37,352 bases of DNA. Source: JABCZS01 sp041660525 (GTDB lineage: Bacteria; Pseudomonadota; Gammaproteobacteria; JABCZS01). Position numbers and translations under genes: made by a program. Every line of letters starts with the position of its first letter. The first letter of the stretch is position 1. The stretch spans positions 1-37,352 of the forward strand of contig JBAZWD010000015.1 in the NCBI GenBank assembly GCA_041660525.1, given 5' to 3'. Shown piece by piece: positions 13,678 through 18,817 of the stretch. The notes beneath the pieces are model-generated. The model made no database searches, had not been told where the DNA came from, and saw nothing but the letters and a program-made list of their open reading frames with translations.

Positions 13678-14466
13678 TTATAATTTTACCCATGCCGGTA
13701 TTGTCAGTGTTTGAATAGATTCAGGATAGCCATCCCACCTGTCCAGCCTTTGACATTCCGCAAACTTTGGCAGTTGCTCACATATAACGCCATCAGCATA
13801 TTTTAAAAGTGTAGTATCTGGTTTGTATAATACCGGTTGTAAAAATGGATTATCTTTTTCAACTGCGATAAATAACCAGTCATACCACATTCCAGATTCC
13901 GAATAAACCCCCTTTTGATAAAAACTTGCTTGCAAATGGTAATCCATATTCCATGATTGTTTTGTGAATACTTCCGGTGAAGCATCGATAGTGGTTTTTA
14001 GGTCGATTATCAACTGCAAATCATGATTAATAATGTCCGGTCTTATCCTGCAATCAACCCCGCTATCTTCATCTTTCCAAAATATTGATGATTCCGCAAC
14101 CCCACCGGATAGAATTGTTTTACACATAGAATTATTCCAGACTATATCCCGCATTATTTTAGCCGTCAAATGGTCGGCATATTTGATAATCTGTTTATCT
14201 GAATTATCAGCTTTGAACTGTATCCCTTCCTTTTTGGAAAAGTTCATACCTTCCGGTGCGATAACATAATCTGACATTTTATCAGGCTCAAGAATTAGCG
14301 AATGAGTATAACTGCCGATTATCATAGCGTCCGTCGGTGTGCTGTCTTTTTGGCTATTCATATAATTTTTATAGTGCGCTGGCGATTTTATAAACTGCTT
14401 CAACCCGCTACATGATAACGCTGACGACTTATGATATTCGGTGTTTGGCATATTTGTGACAATCAT
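13678..14466 (-). CDS. RecE-like PD-(D/E)XK exonuclease
   Basis: 262 residues from the ATG at 14466, chosen because it overlaps the upstream stop (ATGA) with GGTGTGGA before it. A longer frame to 14523 would cover the upstream gene. The N-terminus Y-H-x-S-x-A-L-S-x-S-G-L-K-Q-F and SPAHYKNY match exodeoxyribonuclease VIII-type proteins. Likely active residues are H55, E125, D144, D155-L-K157 and Q179 with Y183. It should degrade one strand of duplex ends to feed the Erf protein encoded next. Confidence 0.88.
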   Translation of the reverse strand: MIVTNMPNTEYHKSSALSCSGLKQFIKSPAHYKNYMNSQKDSTPTDAMIIGSYTHSLILEPDKMSDYVIAPEGMNFSKKEGIQFKADNSDKQIIKYADHLTAKIMRDIVWNNSMCKTILSGGVAESSIFWKDEDSGVDCRIRPDIINHDLQLIIDLKTTIDASPEVFTKQSWNMDYHLQASFYQKGVYSESGMWYDWLFIAVEKDNPFLQPVLYKPDTTLLKYADGVICEQLPKFAECQRLDRWDGYPESIQTLTIPAWVKL

Positions 14467-15311
14467 TCCACACCATCCAAATATATCTGCAGGTCGTTTC
14501 CTGCGTCGATAACCGCTTGGCAATGCTCAATCAGTTCTGTATCTCGTTGCTTGTCATCCTGCTTGTCAATCAGCAGGTGCAAACCTTCGTTATCTCTAAT
14601 TAGTCGTTTATTCTCTTGTGATAAATTAAAAACTGTTGTCTGATAACGTAAAGAATAATCATTAACTTTATTTTTTAATTCTTCATTTTCATTCTGCAAT
14701 GTTAATTTTTCAGCAGTCAAATCGCTGACCTGCTGTTCAAACCTGGCATTGCTATCCTCTAACTCTGTCATGATTGATTTATAGCTTTTTTCTTCATCAA
14801 CTGCAACAGGTTTCCAGTCTTTTTCAGATGCTCTTTGTAATGTTTCTTTAAAATCATAACCGGTTGCAATTACCGTGAATATCATGCTTTCCAAATCCAT
14901 ATATTCAACTTGCCATTTTCCGGTTATTGATGTAAAAATACAACAGTTAGATTTATTTAACCCAGCTATTAATATTGCGATTTTTTTGTCCTGTTCAAAA
15001 TGATTTATAAGACTTTCATCATTGTAAATAGCATTTTCACCCAAGGTATTTAATATCCGCTGGTATGTATCTATTCTGCTTTGTTGTGCATCAAGTTTAA
15101 TATCTTTTTGATGTATGATATCTAAACAGTTGTTTTTGGCATCTCTGGCATCGGTTAGCAGGTCGTTAACCCGCTTGTATTCGGCACGTATCCAACCTGA
15201 AAAAGTATTTTTTTCAAAGTTATTATTTCTTAAATAATCAGATAGTTCTATTTCTGTTGTATTTAAAAATAATGCTACTGCCTTTTGTTTGAATATATCG
15301 CTTCTGTCCAT
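14463..15311 (-). CDS. Coiled-coil protein containing the KDWKP module
   Basis: 282 residues. The N-terminal helices (1-110) are followed by a module at about 113-168 with S121-N-C-C124, W133, E136, D139, E-T-L (156-158) and K-D-W-K-P (164-168), shared with the 62-residue protein at 12267-12455. A long heptad-rich coiled coil follows at about 173-270. The ATG at 15311 has GAGGGGAAATGGA upstream. The chain looks like a scaffold whose coiled coil oligomerises. It is immediately upstream of the nuclease gene, and a structural link to recombination is conjecture. Confidence 0.68.
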   Translation of the reverse strand: MDRSDIFKQKAVALFLNTTEIELSDYLRNNNFEKNTFSGWIRAEYKRVNDLLTDARDAKNNCLDIIHQKDIKLDAQQSRIDTYQRILNTLGENAIYNDESLINHFEQDKKIAILIAGLNKSNCCIFTSITGKWQVEYMDLESMIFTVIATGYDFKETLQRASEKDWKPVAVDEEKSYKSIMTELEDSNARFEQQVSDLTAEKLTLQNENEELKNKVNDYSLRYQTTVFNLSQENKRLIRDNEGLHLLIDKQDDKQRDTELIEHCQAVIDAGNDLQIYLDGVE

Positions 15312-15329
15312 TCCATTTCCCCTCGTTAA

Positions 15330-15641
15330 TTAATTCTTGCGATTAGTACACTGGCAATCTTCGCATCTGGCATGGCTGTATTCATTGCCTAACTTCTTAA
15401 CGGGTATTTCTTGCCCGTTTACAGTCGATTTAAGATACTTTTCAACGCACATAGCACAAACTACCCACTTGCCAGATATTAGCCAGCGTTGCCCCACCTG
15501 TGCGGTTTTAGCATCTTCGTGCAGTCGGTTGAAGTGTGCGAATAATGCAATTACTGATATTACAATAATTATCACAATCCATATCCAATCGTTGTTAGCC
15601 ATCATGCTGGCATTGATGATTTCATTGTCAGATAACATCAT
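15330..15641 (-). CDS. Membrane-anchored zinc-ribbon protein
   Basis: 103 residues. One strong transmembrane segment (17-36, WIWIVIIIVISVIALFAH) is followed by a soluble domain with C62-x2-C65 and H90/C93-x2-C96, a probable zinc ribbon. Two adjacent ATGs (15641 and 15638) are possible starts; GGGGG lies three or six bases upstream, which slightly favours the second. The start overlaps the stop of the RHH gene, so the two are coupled. A membrane-tethered zinc protein in an early operon could act on the host envelope, but no evidence decides. Confidence 0.65.
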   Translation of the reverse strand: MMLSDNEIINASMMANNDWIWIVIIIVISVIALFAHFNRLHEDAKTAQVGQRWLISGKWVVCAMCVEKYLKSTVNGQEIPVKKLGNEYSHARCEDCQCTNRKN

Positions 15642-15808
15642 TTACCCCCTGCCAAATACTGGCTAATCGCTAACCTAATTAAATCTACAATACTGATAAT
15701 TTCACCAGTTTTGGCAGATTCTTCGATTGCACGTGATTTCAATTTCTCGTACAAATCTAAAGTAACTCGCAACCCTATTTGAATTGCTTTCATTTCGATA
15801 GGTTTCAT
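15638..15808 (-). CDS. Small ribbon-helix-helix-like DNA-binding protein
   Basis: 56 residues, starting MKPIEMKAIQIGLRVTLDLY. The pattern fits an RHH (Arc/MetJ/CopG) protein: a short strand (KAIQIGLRVT), helix A (LDLYEKLKSRAIEESAKTG) and helix B (ISIVDLIRLAISQYL). The strand would pair in a dimer and enter the major groove. AAGGGGGTAAAA precedes the ATG at 15808, and the stop is at 15638-15640. It lies about 1 kb behind a promoter whose spacer holds three 8-bp tandem repeats, a typical RHH operator layout, so autoregulation is a natural hypothesis. Confidence 0.7.
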   Translation of the reverse strand: MKPIEMKAIQIGLRVTLDLYEKLKSRAIEESAKTGEIISIVDLIRLAISQYLAGGK

Positions 15809-15820
15809 TTTTACCCCCTT

Positions 15821-16042
15821 TTAATATTTTGTTGCCTGATATTTTTCATGCATTGCAGATAGTTTTACCTGCAAAATCTGAAATACTTTTACCTGCCGGT
15901 CAATGCATAAATAAGGATTTACAATGCATCTTTTTGTTAATTCCCATTTGCCAATATAAGATTCTTTGGAGATTAATATTCCAGTTCGGTTTTCATAGTA
16001 TTTTATAAAATCTGTATTTTCCAGGATTGATGCATTAAACAT
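15821..16042 (-). CDS. Hypothetical small protein
   Basis: 73 residues from the ATG at 16042, chosen because GAAGGGAATCAATA precedes it. An in-frame codon at 16078 lies in the upstream gene. The protein is mostly helical with mixed charge, with two cysteines near the middle that do not form a CxxC pair. No family recognised. It lies in the early operon just upstream of the RHH gene. Confidence 0.58.
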   Translation of the reverse strand: MFNASILENTDFIKYYENRTGILISKESYIGKWELTKRCIVNPYLCIDRQVKVFQILQVKLSAMHEKYQATKY

Positions 16043-16058
16043 TATTGATTCCCTTCTT

Positions 16059-16274
16059 TTAATTTTCAAACTTAGCAATAAAATCTATTACCATTTCGCG
16101 ATTAACTGCCATATCAAAACCTTTAGAACCATCAGGCAATATAGTATTTAATATAGCGCCGTTTGCATCATATTCATAATAGAATAAATCTATTATTTCG
16201 CCGTTTTCATCCATAGTTTGGATATAGCCTTTTACTTCGGCTGGTGTAGCAGTGATTTCATAATTTAAAAACAT
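16059..16274 (-). CDS. Hypothetical small acidic protein
   Basis: 71 residues, acidic, with strand-rich N-terminal half (TPAEVKGYIQTM, then IIDLFYYEYDANG) and a C-terminal helix (REMVIDFIAKFEN). The start at 16274 follows AAAAAGGGGAAATGAG, the recurrent leader of this genome. It is preceded by a GC-rich palindrome at 16312-16326. No family recognised. Confidence 0.6.
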   Translation of the reverse strand: MFLNYEITATPAEVKGYIQTMDENGEIIDLFYYEYDANGAILNTILPDGSKGFDMAVNREMVIDFIAKFEN

Positions 16275-16311
16275 CTCATTTCCCCTTTTTAATTTCTGAT
16301 TTTATCAGTTG

Positions 16312-16326
16312 ACCGGCTTAGCCGGT
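16312..16326 (-). promoter_or_regulatory. Perfect 7-1-7 GC-rich palindrome upstream of an early gene
   Basis: ACCGGCT-T-AGCCGGT is a perfect inverted repeat with a one-base centre. It lies between the 73-residue and 71-residue genes, about 40 bases upstream of the latter's start. The loop is too tight for an RNA hairpin with all seven pairs, though five would form. It could equally be a protein-binding palindrome. Similar ACCGGCT/AGCCGGT arms occur at 29646-29679. Confidence 0.4.
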
Positions 16327-16333
16327 TTCGGTT

Positions 16334-16555
16334 TTAAACCTCATCAGAACTGATTAACTTTTCGTATTTTAATAAATCATGATACATATTAAATATTTTT
16401 TTACCTTCTAAATTATTAAAACTTTTCATAGTATCACGATAAAAATATTTATTATTAGGAATGTTATTAAAATAAATCACTCCTTTATAAATAACGCTTT
16501 CCCATGTTCCATCATGATATATTTTGTAATCTGTAAAATCTTTGAATGTAGACAT
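16334..16555 (-). CDS. Hypothetical small protein, Asn/Tyr-rich
   Basis: 73 residues, rich in Tyr, Asn, Lys and Phe. The first half looks like three short strands (DYKIYHDGTWESVIYKGVIY) and the second is helical. The start at 16555 has AAGGAGATAAAAA upstream, and a GC-rich hairpin (16568-16587) abuts this ribosome binding site. It is the second gene after the 16.85-kb promoter. No family recognised. Confidence 0.6.
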   Translation of the reverse strand: MSTFKDFTDYKIYHDGTWESVIYKGVIYFNNIPNNKYFYRDTMKSFNNLEGKKIFNMYHDLLKYEKLISSDEV

Positions 16556-16567
16556 TTTTTATCTCCT

Positions 16568-16587
16568 TGCCGGATTGCCCGCCGGCA
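16568..16587 (-). promoter_or_regulatory. Hairpin abutting a ribosome binding site
   Basis: TGCCGG (16568-16573) and CCGGCA (16582-16587) form a 6-bp GC-rich stem with an 8-base loop. On the minus-strand RNA the stem ends just before AGGAG, the RBS of the gene starting at 16555. It may stabilise the message end or hold the RBS open. No U-run follows. Confidence 0.38.
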
Positions 16588-16603
16588 CGGGTGAAAGATG
16601 GGA

Positions 16604-16816
16604 TTAGTTAGCGAAATATTCACCAGCTAAAATAGTTGCAGATGCTGCAAATGCTTTTAAAGCATCGTAAACATTATCAAAGGTTTCAGCTTGTAACGGT
16701 TTGCTAATTGATACTTCTAAAATATAAACTTTTGAAGTAACTTTAAATAATTCTACCCTGTACCATTCTTGATGTATTGCCGCAATACATTCGGCTGTCT
16801 TGTTTTCTACTTTCAT
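16604..16816 (-). CDS. First gene of the early operon, hypothetical protein
   Basis: 70 residues from the ATG at 16816. AAAGGGGAG lies seven bases upstream. An ATG at 16822 in the same frame is only one base from that RBS and is less likely. Strands (YRVELFKV, YILEVSISKP) are followed by a helix (FDNVYDALKAFAASATILAGEYF). The FDN-x2-DA part weakly resembles the 75-residue protein at 1603-1830. As first gene behind the promoter at 16848-16876, it should be among the earliest made. Function unknown. Confidence 0.62.
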   Translation of the reverse strand: MKVENKTAECIAAIHQEWYRVELFKVTSKVYILEVSISKPLQAETFDNVYDALKAFAASATILAGEYFAN

Positions 16817-16847
16817 TTTCATACTCCCCTTTCTTTATTCTGAATAT

Positions 16848-16876
16848 ATGATACCACGATACCATGATACTGTCAA
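16848..16876 (-). promoter_or_regulatory. Sigma-70 promoter with tandem-repeat operator
   Basis: On the minus strand TTGACA (16871-16876), a 17-base spacer and TATCAT (16848-16853). A/T tracts upstream resemble an UP element. It drives the early genes beginning at 16816. It lies just downstream of the late-operon terminator (16913-16949), so the two transcription units are cleanly divided here. Confidence 0.85.
16850..16870 (-). repeat. Three 8-bp tandem repeats, putative RHH operator
   Basis: On the plus strand GATAC begins at 16850, 16858 and 16866, an exact 8-base period, filling the spacer from the -10 box to the -35 box. MetJ-type RHH repressors bind tandem 8-bp boxes, and omega-type bind 7-bp heptads. 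A protein bound here would block RNA polymerase. The small RHH protein at 15638-15808 is the obvious candidate. Confidence 0.65.
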
Positions 16877-16912
16877 TAGGTTTTTAATAAAAAAATGAAA
16901 TATTTTTAAAAT

Positions 16913-16949
16913 AAAAAAATACCCCCAAACCGGTTAAAGTTTGAGGGTA
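16913..16949 (-). terminator. Strong intrinsic terminator of the late operon
   Basis: On the minus strand the arm 16949-16939 (TACCCTCAAAC) pairs with 16930-16920 (GTTTGGGGGTA): 11 pairs including one G-U, with an 8-base loop. Seven T residues follow (16919-16913). It lies just behind the last lysis gene (ends 16978) and ahead of the early promoter. Confidence 0.9.
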
Positions 16950-16977
16950 AAATTAAAGTTCTATTCTGTTTTTTATT

Positions 16978-17172
16978 CTATTCTTTCTTTTTTTCACGAA
17001 TGTATTTATCAATGGCAGATAATGCCGCTGTAATGCCTGGTATTAACCATTCGTAACCATTCGGGATAAATAACCCTACATTAGCCAATAGCCATGCTAC
17101 ACCGGATGCAAACGCGCCAAATAGCAATATACGCAGGAATCGCCATAATGTGGTTTTAGTCGCTATGTTCAT
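16978..17172 (-). CDS. Holin-like small membrane protein
   Basis: 64 residues. One clear transmembrane segment (about 13-32, rich in L, F, A and G) and a second weaker hydrophobic segment (about 41-54) are followed by a basic tail (KYIREKKKE). Size, two-span layout and charged C-terminus fit holins, which open the inner membrane at the time of lysis. The start at 17172 has AAAGGAGCGATTAA upstream and overlaps the upstream stop (ATGA). It is the last gene before the late terminator and is near the amidase. Holin identity is inferred from context, not from a family match. Confidence 0.6.
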   Translation of the reverse strand: MNIATKTTLWRFLRILLFGAFASGVAWLLANVGLFIPNGYEWLIPGITAALSAIDKYIREKKKE

Positions 17173-17414
17173 TTAATCGCTCCTTTTAAAAACGCTATCA
17201 CCTGTTCAATAGGTATACTCAACCGGATATTAATTCCGAATATTTTCACTTTGAATATAGCAAACTTCGGCAGGTTTGCAGTTATTATTTTCAATGCCGC
17301 TTCTTTTTCCATTTTACATGCCCCTTTATATTTGCAATGCCATATTTTAATACCCAGTATAATTTCTGATTCTAAATCGCAACATATTAATACCGGATAT
17401 TTGCATTTCTTCAT
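17169..17414 (-). CDS. Hypothetical protein in the lysis cassette
   Basis: 81 residues from the ATG at 17414, which overlaps the amidase stop (ATGA). A second in-frame ATG at 17312 has a stronger RBS (AAGGGG, eight bases upstream) and would give a 46-residue product, so two forms may be made. The longer form begins with a cysteine-rich part (C4, C11, C12, C27, C33). The shared C-terminal part (LPKFAIFKVKIFGINIRLSI) is amphipathic and hydrophobic. It may be membrane-associated and assist lysis, which is inference from place. Confidence 0.5.
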   Translation of the reverse strand: MKKCKYPVLICCDLESEIILGIKIWHCKYKGACKMEKEAALKIITANLPKFAIFKVKIFGINIRLSIPIEQVIAFLKGAIK

Positions 17415-17869
17415 TTTATCAATTCCAGCAGTTTTGCTTTATCAAATCCAACGGGGTCAACTTTTCTGCCTGGTGCGATATCCGAATGAAATATTATATT
17501 TTTCTCCGGTATCCCAAACTTATCAAGCAATACCCCGCAAATATATGCAACTGCTTTCACTTGCTTGTCTGGCCAGTCCTGCACCCCGTCAACGTGTGCC
17601 ATCTCAATTCCGATGGATATATCATTCAAATTGCGGTGTCCTTCCCATGATGATTTTCCTGCGTGCCATGTTTGCTCACTGCATTGGCATAACTGCGTGA
17701 TATCTCCATCCCGTGAAATGACATAATGTGCAGATACTCCGCTGTCAGGATTCGTCAACCATGCCACTGCACCCTCATAACTGCCGCCGGTTGAGTGCAA
17801 TACAATGTATAGCGGTTTCTTGCCGTTCCTGCCTGTTTTATTCGGAGTTTGCTTGTATGATATTTTCAT
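17411..17869 (-). CDS. N-acetylmuramoyl-L-alanine amidase (endolysin)
   Basis: 152 residues, about the length of T7-lysozyme-like amidases (Amidase_2 family). These zinc enzymes cut the bond between muramic acid and the stem peptide of the cell wall. Visible are I-V-L-H25-S-T (zinc ligand H25), S-A-H-Y (46-49), W-H-A (68-70), G-I-E-M (87-90), H128 and K136-V-D138-P, where H25, H128 and D138 are the expected zinc ligands. No signal peptide or cell-wall-binding domain is present, so release needs a holin. The start at 17869 has AAGGATTTTAAATAAT upstream, with a rather long spacing. Confidence 0.93.
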   Translation of the reverse strand: MKISYKQTPNKTGRNGKKPLYIVLHSTGGSYEGAVAWLTNPDSGVSAHYVISRDGDITQLCQCSEQTWHAGKSSWEGHRNLNDISIGIEMAHVDGVQDWPDKQVKAVAYICGVLLDKFGIPEKNIIFHSDIAPGRKVDPVGFDKAKLLELIK

Positions 17870-17883
17870 ATTATTTAAAATCC

Positions 17884-18147
17884 TTATTTAAAAAGTACTG
17901 CTAATAAAGTTGTAATAATTAATGCAATAATCCAGTCTACTTTTTTCCAAACCATTTTTAATGATTCATCATTGTCTTTAACTTTTTGTTGCAATTCACG
18001 CATAGCCGGACAATTATTATCACAATCTTTATCATCAGCAAACTTTTTCAGCATCTCGCCAATTACCCGTAATACCCAATCGACGGTTACATGGTCGCTG
18101 TTTTCTGGATTGCTATCACCTCGACGGCGTCCAGTTAAATCTGTCAT
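17884..18147 (-). CDS. Tail-anchored membrane protein, XhlA-like
   Basis: 87 residues from the ATG at 18147, which overlaps the upstream stop (TGATG) and has GAGGATGTGTG before it. A TTG at 18162 is an alternative. A soluble N-terminal part with a coiled-coil-like helix (about 47-68) is followed by one C-terminal transmembrane segment (about 70-86, WIIALIITTLLAVLF). This layout matches haemolysin XhlA-type proteins found beside phage amidases, which help membrane permeabilisation. It directly precedes the amidase gene. Confidence 0.62.
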   Translation of the reverse strand: MTDLTGRRRGDSNPENSDHVTVDWVLRVIGEMLKKFADDKDCDNNCPAMRELQQKVKDNDESLKMVWKKVDWIIALIITTLLAVLFK

Positions 18148-18443
18148 CACACATCCTCGCAATCAATATAATCTGGCAGAGTTTTAATGTATAAATAGCT
18201 TTGACTTCTGGCTGTAATCCCTTCGCCTCTCAATGCCTCTTCCGAAAATAGTTTCTTGTGGATTTCAAAAGGTACGTTTTCCATGATGTTATATAATGGA
18301 CTTTCGCCAGCATCGCGGCTTTCTTTATTGGCATAAACTGCCAGTACAATAGTTGCAGATTGTGATTCAGCAGGGGTTATTAACTTGATGTATGCATCTG
18401 GAATGTTTATATGATTCCATGTTAAGGCTTTTAATATCGCCAT
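18147..18443 (-). CDS. Hypothetical tail-region protein
   Basis: 98 residues. A beta-rich chain (IPDAYIKLITPAESQS, then ATIVLAVYANKESRD) ends in an acidic tail with a cysteine. The position between a tail fibre and lysis genes, and the pattern of strands, resemble small phage proteins of unknown role that sit there in many siphoviruses. The start at 18443 follows GGCGGTATAAAACT. No family recognised. Confidence 0.6.
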   Translation of the reverse strand: MAILKALTWNHINIPDAYIKLITPAESQSATIVLAVYANKESRDAGESPLYNIMENVPFEIHKKLFSEEALRGEGITARSQSYLYIKTLPDYIDCEDV

Positions 18444-18447
18444 AGTT

Positions 18448-18741
18448 TTATACCGCCTTTTCTGATTCTGGTTTTACAGATTCAGGATTGATTAATGTAG
18501 GAATAGGATAATTCACAAGCCGATTGCAAAACTGATTTACAACAGCGTTAATGGCGTCGGTAGGGTTGCTGGCTAAATCGCGTGCAATTGCCCCTATAGT
18601 ATCCTTTTTCGTTAGCGGGTCATCTATACCGGCTATTACTCTGTTTAGCCGTTCTATGGTTTCTTCCGCAATGATTTCAATAGGTGCAGATAAAACTGGT
18701 TTGTTGTCATCTGTCAAAATCATGACTAATTCGATTTTCAT
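18448..18741 (-). CDS. Hypothetical tail-region protein
   Basis: 97 residues. It starts with a beta strand (KIELVMILTDDNKPVLSAPI), followed by helices. The start at 18741 has AAAAAAAGGGGTAATT upstream. The gap before it (18742-18817) has only a weak promoter-like pair (TTGCCA, 17 bases, TAAACT), which I do not count. It follows the tail fibre, so a fibre-assembly role is possible but not shown. Confidence 0.58.
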   Translation of the reverse strand: MKIELVMILTDDNKPVLSAPIEIIAEETIERLNRVIAGIDDPLTKKDTIGAIARDLASNPTDAINAVVNQFCNRLVNYPIPTLINPESVKPESEKAV

Positions 18742-18817
18742 AATTACCCCTTTTTTTATAGTTTACAACTGATTTTATTGTTTGGCAATATAATTTCACT
18801 ATTTTAATGATATTTTG

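Noticed and set aside
17251..17700. Plus-strand open frame of 149 codons
   Set aside because: Antisense shadow of the amidase and the 81-residue gene, which have clear motifs or coupling. No plus-strand promoter or RBS.
18760..18788. Promoter-like pair TTGCCA, 17 bases, TAAACT before the 97-residue gene
   Set aside because: Each hexamer differs from consensus in one or two key positions, and the AT-rich gap would produce such matches by chance. The gene is already within the late operon.
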